DNA of 64,000 bases from Lepidodermella squamata (GCA_047495785.1 JBLDXI010000002.1:558001-622000), one strand, 5' to 3'; counted from the stretch's first letter, positions 23,250-35,658 are shown. Numbers and translations: made by a program. Notes: generated by a model from the letters alone, not told the origin.

Positions 23250-23937
23250 AATGAAATTTCTGTTGTAACGGAACGCAAAATATTGTTAATTTTCATTATC
23301 ATAATTGTTTAGTATAAAATTGAAGGTAGATGAAATAAATTTTCAATTTCAATTTCAATTTGAAACTTTGAAATGTCCCCTCAAGCTCCAATGAAGGAAA
23401 TTTAGTTAGGGAACTGACGTTTCAAAGGTTGAACTCCTGAACCTTTGAACTGGTCCCAAGGTCGGAATCCTATACCTTGCTTCCTAATGATCCAAATTCC
23501 TAATGAAATTTTATTTGAAGCAAAAATGAAGTTTGAAAATTATTTGAAATTAAAATAATCCAAGCATAGAATATTCAAAATTTTCCATGTTTCAAAAAAC
23601 TTGAAATTTCAAAGTTTTTTTTAAGAAATTCAGAAAATTCTTGAAATGGAAACGTTTGATGAATCCTGAAAATTCGGAAAAATTCCAGAAACGACGAGCA
23701 TCAAACTTTGTAATTTAAGGTTGAGGAGAATTTTGCGTTTGTGAAAAATTAATCAAGAAAACGCGCTGTTAAAATTCTAAACAAAATTGACCACGATGAA
23801 AATCAATGAATAAACAATCTTGTTCCGCGCCTCAACGTATGTTGCACTCGGTGGCGTGTTTACTTTTCCTGCCAGTTATTCTATGCTGACAGCCCAAAGA
23901 CCAAACATACAAGTTTTCACTATAGTGAAAAGATAAA
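23250..23937. other. Spacer between Ly6 and sushi-ankyrin genes
   Basis: It holds the Ly6 3' UTR (AATAAA near 23334) and the promoter of the next gene. I see no coding exon. Confidence 0.45.
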
Positions 23938-26064
23938 ATGTTAGCTCTAACCACTATTTTCCTAATTTTTCCGCACATTTTTCAGTTCCTCTCTGCCGAT
24001 AAGGTAAGGCCGAATTTCGTTTGTATTCATTATCAATTTTTCTTTCTAATCTTCTTCAATTAGATCAGCCATGAAAGCTACCCGCCTTCGAGGACATCAT
24101 TCAACACCAATGTTTCGAAATGTAAAGTGCCTCGGATAACAAATGGCCTCATTCAACACTGGGGCTCGCTGATGATAGTCGGAGCCACCGGCCCAGGTCG
24201 ATTGCCTCAAATTATGGGCGCCCTGGTTGTTTTGCAATGCGACCCGGGTTACAGCATCAATTCACAGCCTGGTATCAATAACCAGAGCTCGTTTTGCTTG
24301 AATGATGGCGTTTTATTGACACCACTCGGCGAATGTCTGCCTGAAAATGAGGTCACTTACGCGACGGAAAAAACGACTTCGACAACAGGTAACATTTTAG
24401 ATAATGGGAAACGCAATTTTTGATCAATTTAAATTGAATTTTTAATTGAATTGGAAACGTTTTTCAAAAAATTTGAAATTTGAAATTTGAAAATGAGAAA
24501 AATTACGAACAGATTTCAGAAAAATTGAAGAAATTCTGGAAATGTTGAAATTTCAATTTTTTAATAACTTTAATTAATAGCTCTTCCAAAAATTAATAAG
24601 AAAAAGGAAACGGATTGTTCGAAAAAATTGGAAAATTCAGTGCTGGAACCATGCTGGAACCTAACGTTTTGTGGGCTGAAATTGTTATATTCTTATCATG
24701 CCGGAATTGTTTTATTAATTATAGCGTCTGTTGTTACTCAAACTACGTCGGCCCATCAGCAGTGTTTCGAGCAATTTACGTGTGATAATTCTCATTGCGT
24801 TCCTTACGAGCTTGTTGGCGATGGCCACAACGATTGCGGCGATGAGAGCGATGAATCGGAAAAAATATCAACAGCTACTACGGCCGAAATTCCAAGCTCG
24901 CCCGCAACCACATCTTCACCTGTAAATTATTAATTGATAAATTTTTCACCGGCAAATTTAAAAAAAAATTAGAATTTTTTTCAATTTTAATTAATTTTTA
25001 AAAAATTAAAGAATTCTTTTCATCATTTGAAAAAAGTTTTAATCATTTTCCCCATTTTTTGTTTATTCTCATTATAGGAAGATGAAATGCATTATAAGGA
25101 GATCGGCCTTGCAATAGCCAATCATAACTTGAGAGCTCTTGAATCCTTACTCGAACTGGACAAAAGCGAAGAGGAACGCGAGTTTGACATCGACTTGAAT
25201 TGGCGATTTGAAGACAGCGATCAATTCGCGCACGCCGATCCAGGGTGTCTAAAAGTTCAACACGGAACCTACCTGCTGCTAGCTACAGCTTGCAACCAAG
25301 GCGTAGAAATTGTCCGCCTGTTGCTTGACAACGGCGCCAATGTGACGGCACGCGACCAAAACGGGTGGTCTGCCTTAATTTTCGCCGCGCATTGGTCGAA
25401 TTTAGAAGTTTTACGGCTGTTGCTTGATAGGGGTGCTGATTTGGAGGCGAAAGCTACTGGCGGGTGTTGTCCGGGATTTTCGGCCCTTATGATGGCTTCG
25501 TTGCATGGACCGAATGCGTTATCAGTTCAATTACTCGGTAAAATTTAAATTTATTTCAAAAATTTCAAAATTCTTTTATTCAAATTTATTCAAATTTAAA
25601 AAAAAATTTAAATTTTTAAAAAAATTCTAATTTAAATTCTAAAAATATTCAAGAAAATCGAAACTTTGGAATAAGTTAATTAGAATTTTTTGAATTTCGA
25701 ACATTCCATTTAATTTAAATTTTTTTTCAAAATCTACATTTTTTAAATTTCGAAAATTTCAAATCATAATTTCAAAATTTAATTAATGAAGATATTTTTG
25801 AATTTTTCAGCAATTCGGGGCGCTAATCTTGAGACTCGTGATAATATCGGCAATACTCCTTTGATCTCTGCCGCGGCTGAAGGTCGCCTCGACGTTGTTC
25901 GAAGTTTGCTCGACAAAGGAGCCGACATTAACGCGCGTAATTGGCAGCACGAAAGTGCTCTCATGCTGGCTAGCCGCAATCAGAAAATTGAAACTATCAA
26001 GCTGTTGCTGAAACGCGAGGCGAATCGCCAGGGCTGCCATCATTTTCTATGCAGGATTTATTAG
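23938..26064 (+). CDS. Secreted sushi-LDLa-ankyrin protein, 433 aa
   Basis: Five exons join in consistent phases: 23938-24003, 24064-24388, 24725-24921, 25078-25537 and 25811-26064 (TAG). Residues 1-20 are a signal peptide (MLALTTIFLIFPHIFQFLSA). Residues about 42-115 form a sushi-like domain (CKVPRITNGLI, LQCDPGY, SSFC, GEC). Residues about 145-175 are a canonical six-Cys LDLa (CFEQFTCDNSHC ... DGHNDCGDESDES). After a Ser/Thr linker, residues about 235-430 hold five or six ankyrin repeats (DNGANVTARDQNGWSALIFAA; DKGADINARNWQHESALMLAS). No membrane helix separates the extracellular modules from the ankyrin repeats, so the repeats are predicted to be outside the cell. Sushi-ankyrin architecture recurs at 54117-56297. 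Confidence 0.82.
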
Positions 26065-26851
26065 AATTCCAAAATCGAACTTTAGTAATTGTAATTACCA
26101 TGTTTTCAAGAGCTTAATTTGATGTTTTTTGTTGGTTGATTCCATGCTGATTTGAAAAGTAAAACTGCTTGGAATTCAGAGTTTGATTGGTCTGAAAATA
26201 TCGATTTATAACTTTTGAATCATTTATTGCTCGATACGGATGCACCATATTTTTATTTTAGCTAATGGGCGGATACATTGGGAATGTTGGCGCAAAATCT
26301 TTCTCATATCGGAAAAATCACTGATTTGTAAAATCGATAGATAAGATCGATATCGGCTCTACAGGCTGAAGTTTGACCGATAAAATGACCGTTCATAACG
26401 CAAATTATGCGTAATATTAATATCTATTTGCTGGCATGATAATGAACAGTTCAGGGATCCAGGAAAGACGGGAAACTCGTAAAAACCATATTTTAGGAAA
26501 ATATATTGTAAGAATCCTAAATTAAGTGTGCGCACCTTGCAATTAATTGAATTTTGTTCAAGTCTCTAATAATTGAATCCTAATTATTTGCCGATTTCTT
26601 GCCCGTTTATAATCATTTTCTGTCTGGTAACTCATTATAGCATCAAAATGTCAATCGAAAGTGTTATAAAAACCCATTTTATTTTTAAAATCAGGCGAGT
26701 TCGAACAGTATTCAGGTCATTTTGTAGTTAAATTCGACTCGCCGATCTGAACCGGCTCATCATCACATTAAAATCGGCTTATATAAAACGAGTAGAAAAT
26801 TGGCCCGAGAGAGATGCAAAGATAAATCAAGCAACAAAGCGAAAGTTTTTC
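26065..26851. other. Spacer, with one short dispersed repeat
   Basis: Convergent 3' ends meet here. The block TATCGGAAAAATCACTGATT with following TGTAAAATCGATA (about 26302-26370) recurs in an intron at about 59738-59805. No coding exon is seen. Confidence 0.45.
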
Positions 26852-29075
26852 TCAAGCTTCAACCGGACCAGCGGCGAGCGGCGTTTCGACCGGAGAAATT
26901 TCGTCGATTTTCGCGTTTCCAGACGATTCGATTAAGCTGGCTGTTGTGGTTTCGATGACAACGACTGAAGAACCAGATTCGCCGAAAACTTTCTTATCAA
27001 ACGATTCGACTGTTTCGGCCTTTTCTGTCGTAGTTTCAACATAGGCACTAGTAGTAGCCTGCTCGGTTGTTGTAACAGTGGAGTCCTCGATTTTCTCGGT
27101 GGTGGTCGTAGTAGTCTCGGCAGCATTTTTGCCTTGCGGTACAACATCAGTCGTTTTGAACACCTTGCATTCGCGTTCACACTCCGACTAAAATTATGAA
27201 AAAAATGAAAAAAAATATTAAAGTTTAAACATTTCAATTTCAAATTTTTCAATAATTTTTTTTTGACCTAGATTTCCTCGCAATTTGACCCAATTCTAGC
27301 TTAATAATTCTTATCGGCATTTCTGAATCGGCATCAAATAGGAGGAAAATATTCGATTTTTCCGAAAATTATGAACATACCTTAGACAAAAACATATTCG
27401 CGACATTGGCGCATCCACCGTAGCCGAAAGGCACGCATGACGTCTTCTCGTAATCGTAGTAAAACCTGAAAATTACAGGAAATTTGTTGAGAATAATGAA
27501 TGAGAAGGAGATTGTATCTCACCGAGGAATGTAAGCGCGGCAATCGGCCAAATCTTTCTGGTAATCGTATCGGAAACCGCGGCACTTGCTCGGGCAGTTC
27601 AATTCATCCTCACCGGTGTCATCGCAGTCATAGATGCCGTTGCAACGATCTAAAATGATAGACAACGAACAATAAAACAAACACCAAAAATTATTAAAAA
27701 CAAATTGAAAAAAAATCACTGAGACCTCAAACCTGCAATCAAAAACTCCCAAAAGAAGATAGTGGAAGTGAATTGCCCATTGTATAACAGCTTGTAGTGA
27801 AAATCAGAAAATCACTCAAAAATTCAGAAATCCCAAAATTTAGTGTTTCAGCAGTAAATTTAAAGATTTTTCTGAACGCCACTGGGGTTTTCACGCTATT
27901 GATCCCACTAAAACGCGTAATTTGCGTTATTAGCGATCAGTTTGCCGGTCACACTTCACCCCCAAGAGCCAATATCGATTCCAAGTTACGATTTTTTTAC
28001 AAATCAGTGTTTTTTCCATAATTTGCAGCGAAGGAAGCCAATAATGATAAATGTCTACCAGGCTGACGGTACCAGGCAGCTAAAAAATCCCGGGGTCAGT
28101 ATCGAACAAGAAAAAAATTAGCCGGAATCTCAAGCAATTGGAAAAATATATTCTATGACCGCTCAAATTTTCCGCTATAACCTTTATTTTAAAGCCGCCT
28201 ACATTGCTAACCTCTCCTCCATATCGTCCCATTTTTGCCTAAAATAAAACCTATTGACCTAGAAAACACGCGTTGCCCTATTTGTAGCAATAAAACAGGC
28301 TGGCAAAAATGAGGTCACGGCTGCGCAATTTTACACTGATTGCCAGAACTAAAGCTCGAAAATGCCTAGTCGTCGCTTTGATTTTACTGATTTTGATGGC
28401 TGCCCATCCGCCTTAAAAAAAGTAATATTCAAGTGGACCCTAATCAGAAATTTCATCGTTAACGATTTAAAAAAAAATGTAGTATAAGAAAAATAAATAA
28501 ATGTAGCAATAAAACATGTATCAATGATTGTGATTGTAAGGTTTTCTAAAATATTGAACGCGCCAGCTCTTACCTGATTCCCGGTAGAACTGATGTTCGT
28601 CATTATTGCACGGAATATTAGCCGCCGGCAATTCGCCAGAACCTGAGCCAGATTTCGGCGAGGTGACCTCGCCATTCTCGTCCAGAAAATAGAACACCGT
28701 CGCATCAGTGCCAACAACCGTACCCGGCGCCACCTTCTTCTCCCACTTCGACACCACCTGACCATCGATGACCTGGCCAGTCTTGTTGTCACGTGACTTG
28801 ACCTTGACCGCGTAGTAATCAATCTCGGCGCTGTTTTCGTCCGATTTATCGCCGCTGGCGAATTTCTCACGGCTATTGTCGTCCTCGCGGCTGTTATCTT
28901 CCCGGCTGCGGTCCTTCAGCGACCAGGTTTGCTGCGGCAGTTCTTTCGCGATGTTCGACGACGACGACGCGGCTTGATTATTGGTGATAGGCGAGGCGAT
29001 AGCTAAATGCCAATACGCGGCGATGGCGAACGAGGCCACGAAAATTGACACGTAAATTCGTACTCGGTCTAACAT
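26852..29075 (-). CDS. Secreted LDLa-Kunitz protein, 349 aa
   Basis: Four exons, 29075-28574, 27649-27523, 27465-27381 and 27187-26852, join in frame. The signal peptide region (MLDRVRIYVSIFVASFAIAA) is followed by a Ser/Arg/Glu/Asp-rich, low-complexity part with RED and NSRE repeats. An LDLa with four Cys follows (CNNDEH ... RCNGIYDCDDTGEDELNC), then one Kunitz domain (C-RGFRYDYQKDLADC-RAYIPRFYYDYEKTSC-VPFGYGGC-ANVANMFLSKSEC-EREC). P1 is Arg and P1' Ala, consistent with inhibition of trypsin-like proteases. The tail is Thr-rich and probably O-glycosylated. The intron inside the Kunitz loop is at the same phase-2 position as in the paralogs; an extra phase-0 intron falls after MFLSK. The gene at 32975-33379 shares the N-terminus. 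Confidence 0.88.
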
Positions 29076-30298
29076 TTCTCGAGAATAATAATGTTTTCAG
29101 TTGTAATTATGTGGGTTTGTCAGCTCGAGAATTTGATAATGTAAGGTTTTCTAAAAAGATTGAACAAAGTAGTAAAATGTGTATCAGATGTTGTCGTTAT
29201 TGAAAACGCGTGTTTGTCTGACAACAGGAGGGCGCGTGGTGCAAAAGTTACAAATTCGCCCCATGAGGCGATTTTCGTATCGAGTGAGCAGATTTGTCAC
29301 AGTCATTCAACAATGATCTACAATCTACACTACGCGATAGCGCGTGCTATGAAGAAACTCAAAACACACCTTACAGCTGTGCAATGTTGTCCACGTCAGC
29401 AATTTTTAGAATCAATTTAGAAAAATTCTAAACAATTTTGTTTGAAAAATTTTTGAATTTTTTTTGGAAAAATTAAGGTCAATACGAAAAGGCGAAATTT
29501 TTCCTACATATTTTTTATTAAATTCTAAGGAATGCCAGGTAACTAGTTTCGGTTTTTAAAGACAAAAGCGGGGTTCCAAAAAACGTAGTCAATATTTTTC
29601 CGCTTGGAGAAGTACGAAGTGCGAAGTGCGAGTGCCCCCAATTGAACGTTGTAGCAATTAGGCCTAATATAACCCTTAATTATAATTGCTTATCATAGTT
29701 TTGCTTGAAAATACAATTTTATAAAAAAAAATGGACTCCTCAAATTCGCCTTCTAAAACATGAAATTAGGGTTGGAAAGCTCGAAGACCTAAAAGGTCCC
29801 GAATTTTAGATCGAACGTAAAGAGTAATCTCAGCCTTCTAGTTGAGATATGATTTTAGCCAGTTTTAAAAGCAGAATATTATGATTGACAAATTTCGAGC
29901 ATTACATAACCTGAAGCCGCTGAAGTCCGAATATAATAAAAACGCGTACTTTTTCAAGTTTGAATATAACGATCCTTAAAATAAGAGTAAATTGTTAGTA
30001 AAATTGTAACAGACTTGGAATGTATTTCCGCACTAGGGGAATCTTTTGCATTTTTTGGAACTTTGGGGGAATGAAACCCCTCCTTTTTTACCTTGCATTC
30101 GGCCTTAGAAAATGTCGTAAAAAATCAACAGAGCGGTAATTGTGAGATTTTTGCAGCTTTTGTTTATTAAACGGATTGATTTAATTCGAAAAAATTGTTG
30201 AAGGAAAACGCAAAGGTGTGGACAACATTGAACTGCTGCAAGGTAATGATATTTTTGCGGATTTTTGAAGAAAAACAAAGATGAAATTTGCGATTTTT
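29076..30298. other. Spacer with a dispersed repeat, no gene seen
   Basis: Positions 29745-29925 contain the repeat that also lies in the intron at 2475-2650. The short motif CGAAGTGCGAAGTGCGAGTGC occurs near 29617. I see no supported exon. Confidence 0.45.
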
Positions 30299-31436
30299 TC
30301 AATTGGCATTCGACCGGCGGCATTCACGTTGACACTCGGCTTTGTCCAGAAAAATGTTGACCAATTTAGTACAGCCGTCGTAGATGAACGAGACACATTC
30401 AGCCCGATGATTGTCGAAATACACCCTGAAATATATTTCTTTCAAATTTAATTACGATTATTGCATTTTTAATAGGTAATTAACTATCAAGTATATAATA
30501 ATAAAAATTTAATATACAGCGTGTCCCATGAGCAACGCAAGCAAAGAAAATACACGGAAAAGGGTACAGAAATTCCAAAATGAGAGAGGAAGTCACATCT
30601 CAAGGCCAGAAAATGTTTAGAAAAATTCAAAAAATCACGATAATAGATAGAAGTATGTCACTTGGTAATGGAATTAAAAAAATCTAGAGAAATTTGCTCC
30701 GACCGGGTAAAATACCTTAAATTACCGAACCAGTTAAATTACCATCGGGGTTTTCCGGGTTTTCTCCGGTAAATTTTTGGTTTTTTTCGGTTTAATCGCG
30801 AATAAAAGATGGAATATTCTCTCTGTAGGTTGAATTAACAAGAAAATAGTTGAATTTTATACGATATTTTCTACGCAACTTCTGGGAAAAATTTTCCAAA
30901 GTTTCACCTTGCTATTTCGGCTTTGCAATGAACCACATCGGTAAAATTGTAAATCGGCCCGAGGCACTTGCTAGGGCAGTTCATTTCATCATCAGCCATG
31001 TTGTTACCAGTTCCACACGTGTACTTGCCATCACACCGATCTGGAAATTATTATTACAATTAAAATTCAGAAAAAATCAGGATTTTTTCGAACCCGTCCC
31101 GCAGAAAAATGAGGTTTTGCGAGACCCGGTCACGCATGGCTGAGTGCACGGTGGCGGCGTCGGCTGGGTAATATCAACATTCCAGTCTTCCTCGCTGATA
31201 ACCTGACCAGCTGGTTGATCTTGCTCGGGGTTATCACTTATCAAGAAGTCTTCTTCCTCATCCGATTTTTCGGCATCACGTTCGTCTAGATGTCCGATCT
31301 GCCTGAATGATTTAGCTTCGAAAATCACCATTTCGGCGTAATTCGCGTTATTCCTGAATTTTTCTGCCGGATATGACCAGCCCGAAACCAGTATTAAGGC
31401 CGATATGCCGATAAGAACCGCGAGAAAACTTGGCAT
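30299..31436 (-). CDS. Secreted LDLa-Kunitz protein, 200 aa
   Basis: Exons 31436-31094, 31040-30908 and 30425-30299 give an open frame of 200 codons plus TGA. The first donor (GTTCGA at 31093) is weak and the first intron is only 53 bp, so that junction is the least certain part. Residues 1-20 are a signal peptide (MPSFLAVLIGISALILVSGW). An acidic linker leads to a Pro/Cys stretch (PPPCTQPC), a short LDLa (RCDGKYTCGTGNNMADDEMNC), and one Kunitz domain whose P1-P1' pair is Lys-Ala. The Kunitz has YDGC instead of the usual YGGC. The protein ends right after the last Kunitz Cys. The second intron contains a MITE. Probably a protease inhibitor, but the YDGC change may affect its fold or activity. 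Confidence 0.78.
30516..30870 (+). mobile_element. Tc1/mariner-like MITE, copy 2, in an intron
   Basis: The left end is TACAGCGTGTCCCATGAG after a TA. The interior matches copy 1 (ATCTCAAGGCC, ATGTCACTTG, CGACCGGGTAAAATACC, GGGGTTTTCCGGGTTTTC). The right end is degraded near CTTCTGGGA. It lies in the second intron of the LDLa-Kunitz gene 30299-31436. Confidence 0.65.
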
Positions 31437-32974
31437 ACTTTTTTAAATGTTATATTAGCGAATTAGCGTTTTGATAATTAAAAAGCTGCAAAAATTATTC
31501 GGAAATTTCTGAACTTCGAGTAAACCGCCTGCTGGTGTTATTTAAACAGGTGAGATTCATAGCACCATATGCGTCATTTTCGAAAATAAGGACGACCTCA
31601 GATTACTGATACTGCTTAGCCAGATTTCGAGTGAATACGAAAGTAATATTAATTGATGCATTTATATGTACCGCAACAGGCAACTGGTCCTAACTTTGGA
31701 CAACGATCTCATGTTTTCTAAATTTGGTACCGCTGGACAGCCCAAGAGGCGAGCTTTTTGCGATATTCGGGGTAAAAGCTCAAAGTGTCCAAATTTAGGG
31801 TGACCTAATTTTGGGCCCATTACGGTGCCCTAAAATTCTGTACGAAAAATTAAAAAATATAATTTTTCGAATTGATTTCTTAAAATAAATAGCAAGAGCT
31901 TCCTGTCTGTAGAAGTTCAAGTTGCTTGGAAAAGCGCTTATTTTAATAAGGTTCCTCCCTGTACCGGAACCAAATTTACAGTAGCGGTACCAAATATGCT
32001 GTAACGGAACCAAATTTCGGATTTTTTTGGTTGCCTGATTTTATTTTTCGGATATTTCTTGCGGGTCAAGATTGACCACAATAATTCTAAAAAAATCAAC
32101 AGTAAATTCAGCGTAACATTCTCTACATTCTCTTCTGGAATTTGCAGAATATAGCCATATACTCACGTATGAGTAGCCTCAAATTTGCAGGATATCGCCG
32201 TATACTCATATGTAAGTATGCGGGTGTGTTGCTTTTTTGCGATTTTTTTGCGCGAGACCTGTGCTTCTAAAATATCTGTTGATGCTTCACCAAGACCAAG
32301 TAACACCCGTAAAACTCAAATCTGAAGTCAAAATCACCTTATACTCATTCCTTCCTGAAGAAATAACTGATTATCGATTATCGATCATCGATTATCTATC
32401 GATTATTGATTTCTATAATTAGCTAATTTTTTAATTTCGCCTCCATGAGATGCGCAATGTTTCAAAATATTTTTCCAGTATATCAGCTTATTTTTAGAGA
32501 TCACGCTTTCCAAGGGAAAAAAATCCAAAAAATCTCTGGTGGTGTCTTTTCAACAGAAAAACCTTAAAACCACATGATTGCTGCACAATTCGGTTTCGTA
32601 ATGTTTCCAAGCTAGCCCTAAATACTCGTAGGTGAGTAGAGCAAGCGCGAAGCCTGAATGAATTTCCACGCTAATGAACGTTTTCTTTGAGAGCGGCTTC
32701 CTATCTATACTTTTGGGTTTAATTACAGCAATCATGAACTAATCGAATTCGAAAAAAGAAATTCAGAATTCAGAAATTTCGGACTCGAAGACACTTTCAT
32801 CAGCATACTAAAAATCCCATAAAATTATAAAAAGCGCACTTTATTCTGACGTATGACAATTAAGCAAAATTTAACAAGCAGGATCGCATATGAAATAAAA
32901 AACTGACCAATTATAAAAAAGCGAGCAACAAAATGTAATATCAGGAAATTAGTCTTATTTCGGCCAAAACAGCA
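31437..32974. other. Spacer with small repeats, no gene seen
   Basis: A tandem duplication of about 43 bp occurs at about 32141-32220 (GCCATATACTCACGTATGAG and GCCGTATACTCATATGTAAG). Positions about 31945-32090 (GGAACCAAATTT repeats, then CTTGCGGGTCAAGATTGACC) have a reverse copy at about 49140-49260. No exon is supported. Confidence 0.45.
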
Positions 32975-33379
32975 TCAATCAGCCCTGTTGGTGTCATTGT
33001 TTTCAGATTCCACTTGATCGCCTTCGCAACCGTAATCTTCGGGTGTTGTAGTTGTTAGTTCTGTGGCGACCGTAGATTCCGTGAAATTAGCCGGCGTTGA
33101 GGTGACCGTTGTAGTAAAAGACTTGCCTCGTGCAGTAGATGATGGCGAATCGATTATTTCACCGCTGCTGTTTTCTCGCGACTCGCCGCTGTCATCGCCT
33201 TCACCGCTGGTGTCTTTTCGTGGCGATATTTCAGACGGCAAGGCATTCTTGTTGTTGTTTAAAACCGATTCCTCAAGTTGATTATTGGCGAGTGGCGATG
33301 CGCTGGCCGCGTGCCAATAAGCGGCGATAGCGATCGAAGCCACGACAATCGAAACGGTAATTCCGGTTCGGTTCGACAT
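32975..33379 (-). CDS. Secreted Ser/Thr-rich protein, 134 aa, truncated paralog of the 26852-29075 gene
   Basis: One exon encodes 134 residues. The N-terminus (VSIVVASIAIAAYWH, SASPLANNQ) matches the signal region of the gene at 26852-29075. The rest is rich in Ser, Glu and Thr, with acidic GEGDDSGESRENSSGE and Thr-rich mucin-like sequence, and a single Cys near the end. LDLa and Kunitz exons are absent, and none lies downstream before the next gene. It is either a shortened functional secreted protein or an early pseudogene with an open first exon. Confidence 0.6.
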   Translation of the reverse strand: MSNRTGITVSIVVASIAIAAYWHAASASPLANNQLEESVLNNNKNALPSEISPRKDTSGEGDDSGESRENSSGEIIDSPSSTARGKSFTTTVTSTPANFTESTVATELTTTTPEDYGCEGDQVESENNDTNRAD

Positions 33380-34436
33380 TTCTCAAATAGGTAGCTTGTA
33401 TGAATGATGATGTGTTTTATCTACCTGTTAACAGTTTTGAGTGCGAATTAGGACTTCTTCACGACTTAAAAAGGACTGGTAACATGCCAGATGTTGTACT
33501 ACAGCACGTGGCTCCAGAAAGTTGTACCCTATAGTTGAACCTGAAGCTCGAGCAAAGCGCTTTCCGTTACGTATTCCGCACCACCTGTTCATCGTCTGGC
33601 TCTACAGATGACTGTCCCAAGCGTCATGAAATGCGAGAAAATGCCAGACTGGCGACACCTGTATTTGCTGAAAATAGAGATCGCTTCAGAAGCCATATTC
33701 TCAAAAAAAGTTTCATACCGTGAGGTGAGGTAGTTTTAGACAAAACCATTTTTTTCGAGGATTAAAAATTAGTCTTAATTAGAAGATTGATGACGTTCAG
33801 TACAACTGTGTGTGAGGTGATTGCCGAGTTATCGGTAAACTTTGGTGATTTTGCCTGATTTTTGGCGATCCTAAAATACTGCTATCACGGTACAACAAAT
33901 TTCCGGTACTCTTAGTGATCGCGTGAAATTTCCAAAACAAAAAAGGGTATCGGAGATTTTGAACCTGGTGGCAAAATGACGGAATTCCGTCGTTTGCGCG
34001 AAAACTAGCCATGTCCATACCTGCCCGGAAACGACTTTTGGCAGATTCGTAATCTACTTATTGCGCTCCTCAATAGCTAGGAAAATCGGTTTCGAAAGGC
34101 ATCAAAGCAGGAATCAAAACAGCTACGTCAACAAGGGTCGTCGTTTTATGAGGTCATTTTCTCCGACGGGCTGTGTCCACACAGAAATGAATGCATCTTA
34201 AAAATGAAGGTAAATTGCGGGCGTAACACACAATATTAGGTTTTTTGGAGGTACTTTAACATGTTTCAGACACTGCTAAATGAGGTATGCGTGGCTCGTA
34301 CCGCAGCTGTGTACTGTAATGTACCTGCGAGTAAGGCCTTGACGGGCCTCACGGCTCTCAGCTTGTTGAAGGAGAGCAACACAACTTACTAAAGCGCGGG
34401 TTCAGCTGGAACATGAACGATATCAAGTAGCCTTAT
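33380..34436. other. Spacer, no gene seen
   Basis: No exon, signal peptide or repeat of known family was recognised here. Confidence 0.4.
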
Positions 34437-34797
34437 TCATTCATGATCAACCTTCAGTTCACGCATCTCACAAATTGCTACTTTCGCTCATCAAATCGGT
34501 CGAATCGCGACGCCGGTTTCAGCCTCTTGAATTCGGTTCTTAGGTCTTCACGTTCACAAGGGTGGGCTAGGTTGCCGCTCTGGCATTGCAATTATTCCAG
34601 AGATTGCAGTCACTAATTGTAAAACGATATCTTCCTGTCGTAACCTCACAGGTCGTCCAGACAAATGCTCTGCAATGTTAGTTCCTCATGCACTTTTGGT
34701 TGCACACGCTTTCCGTAGGGGAAAAGTGGTCGACGAACGGAGCGATGAAACAGTGGCCATTGTCAGGCATTAGTTTGAAGCCTGGGTAGCCCTCTGC
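34437..34797 (-). pseudogene. PAN/apple pseudogene, inverted copy
   Basis: Read on the minus strand from 34797, it gives GYPGFKLMPDNGHCFIAPF and later DCNLWNNCNARAAT, clearly the PAN paralog family. An in-frame TAA replaces a residue between MRN and HCRAF, in the middle of the domain. A second stop (34567-34569) comes early at the end. No signal-peptide exon is found upstream of it (34800-34930). The 3' UTR motif (TTTGATGAGCGA, GATCATGAATG) is kept down to 34437. Confidence 0.82.
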
Positions 34798-35274
34798 GGA
34801 TGACATGACTTTAGCTGAAATTTTTAGCTGTAACCCTTATTATTATTAAAAATTATTATTATCATTATGATCGGTTTATTATGAATGCCTGGATCCGTGA
34901 TAACAACAGCGCGCTAGTACTAACATATAATTCCCGTGGAACTCAGACAGCTGAAGCAACGGTGAGAGCGGATAGGTTCTTTCGCTTCAGCAAGCAGTTG
35001 CGTCATTTCGTGGTTGAAAAGTGAGCAGGAAATTCACCAGGGCACCCTAATGCTGTTCTTAACGGACCTAGGCAGTGGGAGTAAACCGATCATTTTAATA
35101 ATAATGACATTTAATGGTAATAATTTAATAAAAATAAGGGTGACAGCTGAAAAGTTGGCGAAACGCCCAGCCTGAAATGATCGTTGGGAGCGGGTAAGTT
35201 CGTGTCGGTTCATTATTTCAATTTTCTCTCTTGTTTAAAACATTATTTTCTCTTTCTTCAATTTTTGTCTTGAC

Positions 35275-35658
35275 ATGGCATCTAAGATCCTTCTCGTCGT
35301 CCTCGTCGCCATTTCTTGCATCGCAATGACAGGTAAGTAACTTCACTTTATCCAAACTTCTGCGCCAACAAGTCATGCTAATTTCGTATCTTATCGTTCA
35401 GCGGGTTACTCCGGGTTCAAGCTAATGCCTAGCAATGGCCACTGCTCTATCGCTCCGTACACCTTCAAGAACATTTTCCGAACGGAAAGCCTGTGCGCCG
35501 ATAGGTGCGCAAAGGACAGCAAGTGCAGTGCATTTGGCTGGACGACCTATATGGAACAGGCAGGAAGAGTTCGTTCTACAAAGACTGACTGCAATATCTG
35601 GTTTAATTGCAATGTCAGAAGGGCAAGCCACCCCTACCCTGTGTACGTAAGGGCTTAA
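35275..35658 (+). CDS. Small secreted PAN/apple-domain protein, 104 aa
   Basis: Exons 35275-35332 and 35402-35658 (TAA) join in phase 1. The signal peptide (MASKILLVVLVAISCIAMT) is nearly that of the paralog at 12668-13063. The PAN module reads GYSGFKLMP, CSIAPY, ESLCADRCAKDSKCSAFGW, CNIWFNC and YPVYVRA. The upstream sequence (about 34930-35270) and 3' UTR (TTTGATGAGCGA, GATCATGAATAAAC) align with those of the other PAN gene, so the copy moved with its control regions. The pseudogene at 34437-34797 lies immediately upstream on the other strand. Confidence 0.85.

Noticed and set aside
23938-26064. Two separate genes (secreted sushi-LDLa and cytosolic ankyrin) instead of one
   Set aside because: The donor at 24921 and acceptor at 25078 join in phase, there is no stop or promoter-like gap between them, and the same fusion recurs at 54117-56297.
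28349-28870. 173-codon minus-strand frame rich in Arg
   Set aside because: Different frame of the first exon of the LDLa-Kunitz gene plus intron sequence.
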